From Denticeps clupeoides (taxonomy: Eukaryota > Chordata > Actinopteri > Clupeiformes > Denticipitidae), in contig NW_021629784.1 in assembly GCF_900700375.1 (NCBI RefSeq), positions 930,001-994,000 of the forward strand: DNA of 64,000 bases. Direction: 5' to 3'. Both the position numbers and the translations under genes were made by a program. Shown one piece after another: positions 11,531-24,284 of the stretch (position 1 is its first letter; the number at the start of each line of letters is the position of its first letter). The notes beneath the pieces were generated by a model, which did not search any database, was not told the DNA's origin, and saw only the letters and a program-made list of their open reading frames with translations.

Positions 11531-13474
11531 AGGTAGTACTTTATAGTAGTTTAATAGGTAATAGTTTGAAATATTAGTGTCAGCTTTACTTTTAGGAATT
11601 CATAGGGTTACATAAATCACACATTTAGCAAACCAATCATGATTATACTTTGCAAAATGGGCAATTAATAATGTTTTTAATTGATTGTGTCTCAGCTGGA
11701 CCGCTTTCTAGTCAAATATAGTCCTATCTTCACTAATTTTCATGTATTGCACTATTAACAAACATGATGAAAGTGATCATAATCCACTCTTACATACTGA
11801 ATAAATCTATGATGCAATAAATTGTGTTAAGTTGGCATTTATTTTTGGAGCCTACATGAAGACTGGATCGCATAAAAAAGATCAAATACAAATCCACACG
11901 TTTCCTCACAATTATAAACAAACATCAGTTGCTACATGCCTTTGCATATATATTTCACCATTTACCACACAAACACCGGAATCAGGGGTTCCACACCGGA
12001 TCCCCCACTAGCCTAGACCAAATAAATAAATAAAAAAAATCCAAATTCGCCTTTTCTGTGAATTTTACAGATTTACCTGCATGTGTGTAACAGTATATTA
12101 CAAATGCATTTGTAGTAATCTGAAATTCATTTACTTTTCTCTCAGAGGAATATCGGTGGGCAATGCTGAAAATAATAATTGCATATATGTGCATTTTTAC
12201 TTTAATAGAATGCTCCCCAAAGAGCTTTACTTTAAATAAAATTACAAAACTAGACACATTTGGTCTTTGGAAAAATAGAGTCATTTATAAGTCAACTGAT
12301 TCTTCCAGCCTTCATTTATAGTAACCAGTGCTTCTGCTTTCGGACACATTTTCATCCAATTCTTTCCTCAATACACATAGAATTTCCTATGACATCAGTC
12401 TGAATTTAGTTCCTACTTTTCTACACAGTGCCCGCCCTCAACGAGGCTTTTTCTGTAAACCTAAACACAGATAAATTACTTAACATGTAAAACTGCAATA
12501 CATTTACTTGATACATGTGCTTAAAATCCTTCAAAATATTCATTTCCATGTAATAACATTCATTTTTAGTGTGTCTGTAAGGTCAAGCGTGCGAGGTCGG
12601 ACTTGACGTAGTTAATATGTAGCTGACAGAAGAGGGTCAATTTAGGTGAACATCTAAAATAATCTACAGCTAAGAGGACTTGTAGGTAAAAGGAAAGCAT
12701 GCTAAACCAAGACAAGCAGGTATAAGTTCAGTGCTAAAGAACAGTTTGCCTATGACATATGACTAACAAAGATATTACAGAAAAAAAAAATTAAAAAACA
12801 CTGTGAGGTAAGCACTTTTTTCAAACCGAGCAAGCACCATAAAAAACTAACATTCAAAAGGAGGAGAAAGCAGGCAGGAAAAGCAGAACTCATCATTAAT
12901 AAAACTTATTCAGAAAGTGTCAACTGTTCATGAATTTAGTGATTATGCCAAAATTGTTCGTTTAAATGTTAAATGCAAATCAAATTCTGCTTGATTTGCT
13001 TTTTTTATTTAAATAAGAATTCCATTGAAATGTTTAATGCTCGCAAGCATGTACTGATTACCTATTTGGAAACCACTGTCATTGCACTGGTTCTGCATGT
13101 GACCGGCCATTTTGCACAGGCGTGTGCAGCCCGAGTGCGAATGTGCCTGTCTGCAGACACGGAGTTTAAAATACGTAGCAGAATAAAACTAGCATTTAAT
13201 ACTTTTCAAAACGCCACTTCCACCTCCAGCACTGAATAGAGTATGACTTTGTACGCGTAGTGCAACATCGAAATCCCAGGATGCACTGGTGTGCAACAGC
13301 ACCATCTTCATGCACATTTAGTGTTGAACTTGGAATAATCAGTTTCATGCGTTAAGACACTGAGATGATTGGCAGCTCCAGTCTTCTGTTGTGCGGCCCT
13401 GGGGCACGTAGGTGTGCTCAAGTCGAACCCAAGATTGTGCTTCAGCTGCAGTATGGATGTGCTGTAATCGACGG
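11530..13474 (-). other. tmem65: Probable tmem65 3' UTR and intergenic AT-rich DNA
   Basis: AT-rich, with many minus-strand AATAAA-like hexamers (for example 11838-11843 and 13004-13009), so the real tmem65 3' end cannot be chosen. No other gene recognised. This is where the hnrnpr-dnajc8 block meets the tmem65 block. Confidence 0.4.
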
Positions 13475-16400
13475 TTATGTTTCTTTACCCTCCTCATCCT
13501 CGTCCTTCAGGAAAAGTAAAGGGAACATCCCGAGAATGCAGCCGATCGTCACGCCAATCGCTTTTCCCTGTGACAAATGACTTACGTTACATTCACATTA
13601 CACCGCACCTACACTACATTTAGTTTGGATCCTGTATTTTGATTGGTTGGTTGGTTTGCACCCACCCCTCGCCAGAAGATGAAGAAAAATCTATGCTTGT
13701 TAGTAGGGAGGAGAAAGGAGGCCATTTGCTGATATAGCAAAACGTCTCCCATCTCTGCTCTGATTCTTTCCAACCTTTGATACCACACCACAACAATTTT
13801 TGAACAGGATATGAATCAAATTAAAGTTTTGTGAAACATTAAGGTCTCTTGTGCTATGGCGTATGCAGGACTTCTTAATCATATGGAAAAGAAATGGAAC
13901 ACGATGCACTTGGGTGACCCGTTCTAGAGCCAAAAAGAAATGTTTCGCGGTGAAACGTACGGCAAGCAGCCATATAGCACGAAGAACCAGATTAATTATA
14001 GTTCCTTGGAAGACATACAAGAGACGTGGAGAGAGGAAGGGGGATTTCTTGCAAACAATTCAAAGCCCATCAGGCACTGATGCTGGGAACAAATACACTG
14101 CAGAAATAAGAGTTTTGAACTGATAATAGAAGATTTTTTCCTCCGAGGCCCACACTATTTCTCTACAGAAATGCACCATACCAAATAAAATAAACTAAAA
14201 TGAAGATTCAATGGCTAGGCATGATCAGAGCTAAGCGAGGAGGAAAAGTAAATTAACTTGGTTAAAAATATGGTGTAGGTGGGGAGAGATTATTATTATT
14301 TCTCAAAGATTGAATAAATTTAAAGGTATAGCCTGAAATGAAATGTTTCCTACTTTGAAGAGAGCTACTTTGTTCCCAAAAGTAATATATGGATGTCAGA
14401 CCTAAATTCAGTCTTTTGAACAGGGATATTAGTGAAAACAGAAGAGATCACATAAGACAGGATACAGGAAGATGAAAAGATGAGTCCGTGAAGTGGGAAA
14501 GACCTGGCCTTAAAAGCAAAGCTATGATGTTAAATTTATTTTAACAGTAGAACAGCAACACACATTATTAGTATTTTATATAAATGGGTAAAGGGGATCC
14601 AGTATGGTAACGGTCAGTTGATTTGACAGTTTGACTGGGATATTCTGAGATGCTGACTCTAGAAAGGAGTCTAAATCTGAGCAAGGGATTGATGAACTGC
14701 AGAAAAGCAGCCTACTGGAGACGAGGGAATATTTTGAGAAAGCACAAATTAATAGAGAAATCTTTTCCTCCCACAAAGACACTTAACTCTGATGTTACAG
14801 CCTACAAATGGCAAAAAATGGAAATGAAAACTAAAACATGCATTGAAAAATTAAGCCCCAGATACATGGACTGAACACAAGGACATTGAAAGAAGATCAG
14901 TACATTTAAAAACGAGAATAAAAAATGCTAAATAATCTTTTAGGCTGAATATAAATATGCATAAAGTGGGCTAGGTGTATAGTGTACAGGTTTTCCTCTC
15001 CTGCTTAACAAAACACATTTTTGAAAATGACCGTTATTGGAAATAATTCATTTTAAATAAAAGGTCCCCTGACATGAGGTCCCTACCACGGTATCTGAAA
15101 TCAATTTCCGAAATTAAGCCTTGGTGCTCGTTTATCAAGTCCCACAATGACATGGCATTCGCGGAAATAATGTCATCAACAACAATGTTCGGCATGTTGC
15201 CATTTTTCCAGAGAAAAAAATTGTATTAACCCACTGGTTCCTCAGAGTCTCATGGGACAGAACTAAAAAATACATTTGTGCTCATTTTTTCATCCAATCA
15301 CTGAGTAAATGCAATGCTTTGCACAAGTAATAATGGTCGGTGGAGCTACTTTTTTAGGGAAAGGGTGCAAAATTCTCTGGGCAGAAAAAGCATGAGAAAT
15401 TGGGGGGTAACCTTTCCCCTTATGATGTCTAACGGGACAAATTTCAGATCAGAACGTCTGAGCTGCCACCCTCTGAATGGCAATGCAGAATGACCAAAGC
15501 ACTCTTTATACATATCGCCATTTCTAGCCAATGCAGGACCATAGACAGACTAGGGGAACTCATATTAATGTTAAATAATTGGGGAAAGCTCCCATTTAAA
15601 TTCACTTATCCAGAGCGACTTACAATCAGTAGTGACAGGGACAGTCCCCCTGCAGATGGTAGTAAGTGGGGTTCGAACCTGTGACTTTGTGGAATTCTGG
15701 TTCAAAGGCGAGTGTCTCACCCACTAGGCTACTACCACCCTACATTTCTGAAAATGAAACAATGTTGACTTCATAAAAAGTACATTGGAAGCACCAAAAT
15801 AGTGGAGCATGGGACACTGGTGAGGTTTATAGGAAAAATGGGTCACGTAACACAATCAAACTATTTTTGTATGAGCAGTATTGCCTCCGGCAACAATGAT
15901 TTGATGAAAGAAACTGTTTCTGACGCTCACCATGTGAGAGCTGAGCCTGGTTTGCCACATATCAGCCTGTTTGGGGGTCAGGTCAGGGATCTGCATGCCC
16001 AGTCTGGATGCTAGAGCCTCCACATAACCTGCAAGCCTTACCACACAAATACAAAACAGATAAACCCAGATAAAACCGATACAATTGAGTTTGTTGCTGG
16101 TCCTCACATGTATTTTGAGGATCAGGATGGCATTTGGGTGAAACAAAGGCACATCAAATGCATGCGTAAGCTCATTTATGTACACGCAGGGATAAAAGTA
16201 GGCTGGAAAGGACTGGCAGCACACATCCAAACTAACCATAGATTCAACTGGCTTAAAACTTACAAAGAGAGCATGTGTAAACTGGGCAAAAAAATATTAA
16301 AAGGAAAAAGACATGAATGAAAATAGAGATTGTTTGCTTACCCGAGGCCGGCCAGGTCTGATACCAGGTTTCCCAGAGCAGCAGCTGAGGGAAGAGGAAT

Positions 16401-17164
16401 AATGCTGGTGAAAGTTGGACAGCTATACTTAACAAGAGCAGTAGAGTCACACGTGTAAAGAACTAAGTGCTAGTAACATCATATTATTCTAATATGCACA
16501 GGTCAGGCTCATTTTGAAATTTCCTGGAAATTAGTGAAGTGACAATTTGTCACGTGACCCACTGCATGTAACCCAGCAGAGACGAGTGAAGTAACCACTC
16601 GGCTACATGGTATTTTCAAATTAGCTGGAACAGAAAATATTAGAAAGTAAATAAGAACATAACTCGTGTCGAACATATACTGGCTGATGCACCAGAAACT
16701 CCACTAGCATGAAGGTGTTCAAGATTTTCTAATAACCACTGACTTGCATTAGTGAACACGGTGTTCCACTGGACAACTAGAGTAAATGTTGCTGATAAAT
16801 TTCCTCTCTACAAGTATGCAGATATTCAATCATTAACATTTAACAGTCTCTTACAACATGAACAGTGTCTGAATATGATTCTTGAGCAGTTTCATATTTT
16901 AAATTGACAAAATAGGGACCAGATTTTGCATACACTTTACACTGTATTTTGAATATTAATGTATTATTCCTGGGAGGTTTTCTCTGGAACTGTAAAAGTA
17001 AAACGGACCCTGATGTCACAAACTGCTTGGAACAGACATCTGGTGTGAGAAAAAAAAAAAAGAGCTCAAACTATCCAGGATCCACTGGACAAAGAAATAA
17101 ACACTACCTATTAATAGACCTTTACAATACAGCACAAATTGGCCCTCTTACAGTCTATGTAACT

Positions 17165-17213
<49 letters not shown>

Positions 17214-20200
17214 ATGGCATTACAGTCCATGCAGCACTGGTGACAACCCAAGAGTTACAGCAGATTGCACAACCACGTGAACGTTGCATGAGTCCCAGAA
17301 AGGAAGCAGTGCAGATACCAGACACAGCCGGCGACACATACCGGCCATGGTTGAAATTCCAAAGGTCACACCTATAGACACTTCAATCTGAGTTCCCTGA
17401 AGAGAGAATGTACCATTAATACTAGGAACAGGAGAAATTCTGGTGCACGAAACCTTTCTGATCACATTAACAAGTCACTGAATCAGCATATATTCAGCAA
17501 AAATGTATTTGTAAGAAGGGTAAAGAATACCCCGGCCTCGCATAAAGCTATTCTCGTAAACGTATCGGAGCTTGAAGGGTCTACAGAATGTAATCTGCCT
17601 GAGAAAACCATTCTACTTACTGCAGCAATCATGATGGCGTTGTCCAGAAAGCCGAAGCCTACGAACGGAATGGCGTTGTGGAGAAGCACTACAATCAAAT
17701 CAGAGAGTGAGAAACAGTTGACTGCACTTCAGCGGCAGAACATGAAACCGGCTTATTATTACTGTGCATTCTATCAGTGTCCACTCTCAGGAATCGACCA
17801 GGTTCATTTAAAAAAAATGAAGAGCACGCCTTACCATATCTAACTTGAGCTGCACTTGGAGGAGATGCTTCCAGTTTCTCTAAAACAAATTGAGAAAGAT
17901 ATTCTGTTTAACAAGTAGTCAATCACATAATGTTATTTTTAATAGAAAAGTTAATCACACCCCAAAACACACAGTAAGTAAAAGGGGGTAAATGGTCAGT
18001 AGATTGCACTGAAACCATTAGGCCCATATACTTCTAGTACTTTGACCTTCGGGTTATGAAATATTCCCCATGGAGTCAGAACAGTGCCATTAATCAAACA
18101 TCCACAAATGTAGATTGAACTCACAAATGCTCAAAAATATGCTTCATGTGTTTTGTGCATTAAAAAAAAAATACTTTTAGGATGCACAAAACAATATTTT
18201 TATCTTACAGTGTTTAATGTCATATATTTAAAACAATTGCGCATCTGGAAATGGTGTTGTATTCATTTGTAAAGTGGAATATGCATTTTAAAATTGCAGG
18301 ATTTGCTTGTGTGATTTTTGGCAGCGTCCTGACGTACTTTTAGTTTCACAAATGCTTTTACCAATCAGATATTAGTCCTTTTAACCAAATCACAATAAAG
18401 TTTTTCAATGCCATTGTGTCTGCGTATCATCTGTGCAATACTTTATAAAAAATATGAACATGGTCATCGTTCAACCTGGCAGTGTACCCAAATTAATTTA
18501 GCTTAATTAACCTATATTCTTGCACTTGATAAAGATTCCATAAATTCATCACTCACAAAGGAGCAAGATATGTATATGAATGCCGCCACAACAGAATGAA
18601 GAGACAGTACACTTCACACAGCCTTTCACTTGGCAGAGTCGAGCGCAGGAATTGTTCTTCGGCGCCTGCGTTTCGTCTGAAGAACACGCTGGGGACACAT
18701 GGCTGCCATAAGAGACGCAAAACGTCCCTGACCCTGCCTTAACCCTGACTGCTGCATGACTAGTCACATGCATTTGCATTTGAACATTATCAATTAAATA
18801 TAGGCATGACAATAATGCAATACGAACGCACTAGTATTGTCAAAACCTATTGCAGCATGTAAATATTCATTATTAACAAATGATTATTTGCCGAATGCTG
18901 ATTAAAATAGTGATTAAAAACCTGAAAGTAATATGTGCAGCAGCTGCAATTTCATTTCTGGCTCCAAACCAGCATTAAGTGTCTCATTAAGCCTGAGATT
19001 CAATTCAGAGTCGGTGCGGCATGTTCATTACAGGCAGAGTCTGAGCCTTAACTGAGAAATCCTACAGGACTGTGCCGAAACGACAGAAGCTTTTCTTCTT
19101 TCTCCGTTTTATTGTTGCGTTCGGAGGAAGCTGCTGCGATTAGAGGATACGGAAACCCTGCACGCACCGTCTGGCCTCCATCGCCATCTGCCTCCTGTCA
19201 GGCTGCCATTAAACTCCACATGACAGCCAAGCCCGTAGCACAGAAAAAAGGCATCAGCGCCGCGCTCGAACCACTGACTCCTCGGAGAGCAAATTAGCGG
19301 AAGTGGATGAAACAGGAAGGTGTGGAGGATGAAAGGGTCTCCTGAGGAAGCCATCTTAAACCCACTTCTCAGCACACCAACTTATCCGTTTTCAGAAGGC
19401 AATAGTGCAAAAAAATATGAAGTCCGTTGTTCATTAGAAAACCATCAAAAAGACAATCAAATCCTCTCCGGACTTCGTTAAAGTTTAAATGATTCTGGTG
19501 GCTAGAAATGACCGTTAAGGATGGAATATCTGCATACACGTAGAAGAACTTTATCAGCAACAATTAGTCTTCAGCTTCAGAGGGACGCTGGGGTCACTAA
19601 TGCGAGTCTCTTTCAACGTAATAATTAGAATCGATTCAACAAATTGATGACTAGATCGAACAAGCTGCAAACGTAAGATTGTTTGGTAATTATTCCTGAA
19701 TATATAACATGAATTCCTACGTTTACATCGACTATTTCTGATATATTTTGTACTCAAACCCATTTTTTTCCCGGAGAACCATTTGAAATGACCCTAAACA
19801 CAAGTAGAAACTCAGTCATAACACATGCTGTTCCGGCGTTGTCGAACCATCGGTTATAACACCCAGCTGCTTTTTGATTTATATGAGCATCTGGCATGAA
19901 ACAAAATCGGAATTTTCTTTAATAACAGAAGCACAAACATTATTGCTTTCCCAACTTCGTTAGTAATGACTGCAGAATTGCACGTCTCTGCAATTTAACA
20001 CAGACAATTATTTGTTATTCACACACACACACAAAAAGAAATTAAAAAGCCTCCCGTCCTGCTGCGTGACGGTCTTCATTACTTCCAGCGGGTTTGAGGG
20101 GGCTCGCGTGGAAAATACAGAACCGTGTGATGAAGTGGAATCAGAACTGCTCATGTGTGCAGCGGGCGGGGCGGGGCGGGGCAGCGGGGTTAGAACGCAT

Positions 20201-22467
20201 GCAGCCACAGCACTCCACACTCATGTCTGTAAAAAGGGGGGCGTGGAGCCCTGCTGCTCACGTTCTGCGGAGCCCGGCGGGCGCGGTCCGCCGCCGGGGG
20301 AATTTTCTGGAGCTGCAGAACGTTGAAGAAGCACGAGTGGCGTGTTAGTGAGGCAGAAATACGGGGGCCGACGCCCAGATGGAGGCGGATGAGAGAGGAC
20401 GGGAAAGTTAAAAGCCCAGGTGTCAAGGAAGCATTACGACCTGAGAAATGAGCCACAGTCAATGTTTCATCGTGCTGCTTTAAAAAAAAGAAATCATTAC
20501 GGGGGGACTGGCAGCCGAAGTCCTGCGTAGGCACTTGTTTGGTCTCATCGATCCGCAGCAAGTCCCTCCAACACAATAACCGAAATCCATAAAACAATGC
20601 TACCTCTCAAAAACCGGAGTAACGACCGCAAACCACCGATGCAACACTCACAAGAACATCGGTACAGGGATATATTCTCTAGTTTTAAAGGCTCTTTCAG
20701 GGACAGGGACAGTCCCTGAAAAGCTCTCCAAGTCCTTCAGTGCAGCGAAGGTGGTCAGAAGCATTTATTACTTGATAATAAAAGCCGCCAGTGGTACAGT
20801 CGAAGTGCTGATGCAGTACAGCTCTGCAGGCAGCTTTTAACGCGGTGTAACGATCGACTTTGCTTGTTCATCGAGCTTTCACACTCATGCCAAGCGTGAA
20901 ACAAAAAAACTTGGCATATAATGTTTATTTCACACCAGATTCTTCCAAAAGAGAAGGTGCATTTTAAATAATACCTATGGGGGAAAAATGCTGTATGATG
21001 TTTGGCGAGCGAGTTATCATTCAATTCTAATGATAAACTGGAGGCATGAGACTGGAGCAGAAATACAGTTCCAGTTCCAGGCCTGAGTGCAATTTATAGA
21101 TTGTGTCACAGCTAGAGGAGTAAAGGTCGTGCATCAGCTAGCATATAATGGTGCCTCGAGGGACCAGCGAGATCTCAGATGAGAAGATGAGCACCGATAA
21201 TTCTGCTGAAGTCTAGTCGTTATCTGAGCTGAGAAATTCGTGTTAAATTCCTGGAATTCACATACACAGGAAAAGGCATCATCTGGATCCACAGAGAACG
21301 TGGATGGGAAAAAGAAAGAAACCATCTTCTAATAAATTATGAAATAAAGCAGCATTCAGAAACCCTATTCTGTGGCCCTCTGGGCGTTTCTTTATTTCAT
21401 ATTTAATTTCTTTAGTATCATGTCTCTGGTACACATGGAAAATTCTCCATTATCAAAGCAAAAGCACAGTGCAATATTACATTCACGAGATCAAATATTG
21501 TCTTCATGGCCATTGACCATTCATGCCATTCATCAGAGACGGCCGTATTGATTGCAGGAATTTAAACGAGTGCTTATTTATCTAGGTCATCGTTGGACCA
21601 TCGTTTCATATCCATCTACATTAGCTGCGACTTTTACACCCGTCCTCCGAAAGTCATCAACTACTTCCTACCAGCAAGAAACAGAACATTTATATGAGAG
21701 GACCTGGAAAACACACAAACAGGTTTCCAGTTCGATTCCCAAACAGTCAAGGTTCCACTGAGCAAAGCACCGTCCCCACACACTGCTCCCCGGGCGCCTG
21801 TCATGGCTGCCCACTGCTCACCAAGGGTGATGGTTAAATGCAGAGGACACATTTCGTTGTGTCACCGTGTGCTGCGCTGCAGTGTTTCACAATGACAATC
21901 ACTTCACTTTCACTTGCATACACACACATAGAAAGTGTTTAATCACCCAGGACAGAGAAAATGGAAAGATCTGGGTTAGAGGGAAAGGAATGTACCACGC
22001 CTGACACTGAATCACCAGACCTCCACACCTTCCTCAGGGACTGGGTTACTATTGAAGAGTAACCCGGTTATTAAATAAGCAGTATGCCAATCCCTGCTAC
22101 CTCATCACGCCATTGAAAGATCAGAACCACAAAACGCCACATCATTAGCATTGTTTTTTTTTTATTCATCAGGTTGGTTTGATTAATATAAACTTTTTAA
22201 TATATATTTACCTTGAGCTATCGCCATCGATTCAAAGCTCTGGAGCTCCTGCAGCAAACACGTCCGCTCGTTGGGATGGAGGCCGTAAATGAAATCTCTA
22301 GCGCCCTTGGGCGAGCTGAGCGGCTCCAGCTTCTCCTTGCGGGAGTGGGTGCCCAGGCAGCGGGGCAGCGAGCAGGAGGCCGGCGGGAGGGTCTCCAGAG
22401 CCGCCGCCGCCGCACTTCTGCAGACCAGCCTGCCTCGCACGGCTCGGCGGAGGCAAAACTTCATCAT
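13475..22467 (-). CDS. tmem65: Transmembrane protein 65 (mitochondrial inner membrane)
   Basis: Mitochondrial inner-membrane protein, linked in the literature to cardiac conduction and mitochondrial sodium/calcium exchange. Seven coding exons on the minus strand: 22212-22467, 17835-17879, 17621-17688, 17342-17396, 16342-16384, 15931-16036, 13475-13567; total 666 nt, 221 residues (human 240). The first exon gives an Arg/Ala-rich presequence and then KGARDFIYGLHPNERTCLL. Membrane part: NAIPFVGFGFLDNAIMIAA, VSIGVTFGISTMA, AAALGNLVSDLAGLG, and GKAIGVTIGCILGMFPLLFL before an acidic tail (KDEDEEGKET). I chose the first of two tandem ATGs (22467); the open frame upstream of it has no ATG. Intron 1 is 4.3 kb. 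Confidence 0.94.
15230..15590 (+). repeat. Dispersed repeat of unknown class, copy 1
   Basis: About 360 bp that recurs at 60.2-60.71 kb. Shared landmarks in the same order: CATTTGTGCTCATTTTT, GCAATGCTTYGCACA, GCTACTTTTTTAGGG, AATTCTCTGGG, AAAAAGCATGAGAAAT, AATGACCAAAGCACTCTTTA, GGGGAACTCATATTAATGTT. No reading frame or terminal repeats were recognised. Confidence 0.65.
15596..15742 (-). repeat. tRNA-derived V-SINE-like element (family B)
   Basis: Minus-strand orientation: tRNA-like head (GGTAGTAGCCTAGTGGGTGA, B box near GGTTCGAACC) followed by the tail reverse-complementing TTATCCAGAGCGACTTACAA. The central block is shorter than in the other copies. Confidence 0.8.
17167..17212 (+). repeat. 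(TG)n microsatellite
   Basis: About 22 uninterrupted TG units in the tmem65 intron between exons 4 and 5. Likely length-polymorphic. Confidence 0.95.
17880..22211. other. tmem65 intron 1
   Basis: 4.3 kb. Contains a SINE copy (21.72-21.91 kb), GC-rich and CpG-rich islands at about 20.1-20.4 kb, and a unique stretch at 18.93-19.35 kb that looks like a candidate conserved non-coding element. No gene recognised. Confidence 0.5.
21722..21912 (+). repeat. tRNA-derived SINE (family A), 5'-truncated
   Basis: Starts inside the tRNA-like head (CCAGTTCGATTCCC), keeps the conserved body (CACACACTGCTCCCCGGGCG, ATGGTTAAATGCAGAGGACA) and ends GACAATCACTTCACTTTCAC. Confidence 0.8.
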
Positions 22468-22742
22468 CTTGGACGCGCCGGCGGACAAAAAAAATAACCT
22501 GTAGCTTCAAACCCGTTATAACAAAAAGACAGGAGCTGCGCAAAAAGTGGCCGCTCGGACTCGGCAGCTGCAGCAACTTTTTATAAAACCGAGTAGTATA
22601 ACCGAAAGTCCGCTAAAGAGGGCGTTGGCGTCACTTTCTTCAGCGCCTTCGAGCCGAAATCTGCCGTTCTAGCGTCCACGCGTGAAAGCCGTGTGGAAAG
22701 TTGCTGCTGCGTCGGTCTGTCACGAAGATACGTTCCGCCGCC

Positions 22743-22887
22743 GAACCTACGTACTTTACGCACCCTGCGCCGAACCTACGTACTTTACGCACCCTGCGCC
22801 GAACCTACGTACTTTACGTCGTCTGCGACGATCCTACGTACTTTACGCCGCCTGCGCCGAACCTACGTAGTTTACGCCGCCTGCGCT
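22743..22887 (+). repeat. 29-bp minisatellite, five copies, in the tmem65 promoter region
   Basis: Units start at 22743, 22772, 22801, 22830 and 22859, with core GAACCTACGTACTTTACG plus a variable GC-rich end. Units 1 and 2 are identical; units 3-5 differ at a few positions. Four units contain the palindrome TACGTA (unit 5 has TACGTAG). The array is ~280 bp upstream of the tmem65 start codon. Because 29 is not a multiple of three, it produces look-alike open frames in all three phases, which are not genes. Confidence 0.95.
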
Positions 22888-24284
22888 GCCGGAGCGAGCT
22901 AGCTAGGCTAGCGGGCTGCGCCGGACCCGAACCTCGCCGCGTATCAACGGCGGGAGAGTAAAACCGTCCGACCGCGTTTCCCCGCGACGTGGCGTGGCGG
23001 GCGCCTCCCCGGTCCGGCCCGGTAGAACGCGGTCTCGCCGGCGACCGACCTACTGGTGGCAACGAGTCGCACGGAAACATCTCGCCGTGTGCGAGGCGTG
23101 GAGAAGACCGACGCTCGCCATTTCCAACACGGTCCGACACGCTAAACCGACGCAAATAATAAACGCGACAGAAAACGCGTGCGCTGCTTTTAGTGATTAT
23201 AAGAGGGTCCGAAACCCCGCCCCCTTTCAAAGTGCATCATGCGAGATGTATTTCGCGGGACGTTTTATGTTTTTAGGTGCTGAATAAAAGGTAGTTCAAA
23301 TTAATTAGGTTTCTTTCAACTGTAGCGCCTTCGTCAAATTACGGCAGCACATTCTCGAGAAAAGCCGAATATTTTACGATACGTCGTCTTCTTATTTACG
23401 TGATGTGAGGACATCTAGTGGCGATCTGCATAAAATAATAACTTGATCTCACGTTGATTATTTACCGTAAATTACTTACTAAATCAATTTTAATCTCAGG
23501 TTCCATTACAGAAAACCACCTGTACGTTTGTAGCAGATAAAATAAAAGTACGTTGCCAGTCATAACTTAGTATGTTTTAAATAAACACATTGCTCGTTTT
23601 ATATAAAAAAAATCTGTAATTTGGATTAAATTACAATCAATTAACTAAGCCAACATAAACATATCATGGTTTGTTTAAAGGCAATCTGCAATATAAAAAA
23701 AAATGTATTGCAGCACCGACACCAAAATTACTATTATGATTTGTTAAAACATGCAGGAAAGAAAGTAAACTCTCTGCAATACTACCTTATCTTTTTTTGT
23801 TCAAGGTAAAGTGTATTTTTTTAATTACATGTACAATAACGTACACAATTTGAGCAAGGTCACACAAGAGACCAGTAGTAATGATAGAGGTATATCTGTG
23901 ATTACAGTAGCAAGTCACATTTTAATCGAACCTGGTTCTTTTGCGAACCTTTCTCAGCCGCGCCCCTAGGTTGGGGTCTCAGCCCCGTCTCGGGCTAACG
24001 GCCAACTCACAAAAACACTGACGTCCCTCCTGAAAAAGAACAAGGAATGTGCTCTCTCGATGAACCAGACTTCTCTGTGCCCGATGGCTAATTAATCACT
24101 TCTACCGACAATTTAAACCTGGACAAGCCCTTCAAGGGAGAAAACACAGACCCAAAAAAAAAAAAAAAAAAAAAACTAAAATATTATGACATCCCTGATG
24201 TTCAAAATTAAGATGGTTTAACTTAAATATATATTTATTTTTATTTAAGCGGAAAAATATATATATATATTTTGTTTTCTACTG
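22888..24284. other. Intergenic between tmem65 and rnf139
   Basis: 22.88-23.2 kb is CpG-rich and probably part of the tmem65 promoter. 23.3-24.28 kb is AT-rich and includes the rnf139 3' UTR. The gene TRMT12, found between these two genes in human, was not seen here. Confidence 0.5.

Larger units (their letters stand above)
13568..15930. other. tmem65 last intron
   Basis: Mostly unique AT-rich sequence at 13.6-15.0 kb with no recognised gene. A dispersed repeat lies at about 15.23-15.59 kb and a V-SINE-like element immediately after it. Confidence 0.5.

Noticed and set aside
22186-22488. Upstream start for tmem65 at 22488
   Set aside because: The codon there is TTG. The first ATG in frame is at 22465-22467.
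22682-22961. Three overlapping open frames with Tyr/Thr/Leu repeats
   Set aside because: Produced by the 29-bp minisatellite read in its three phases, not by a gene.
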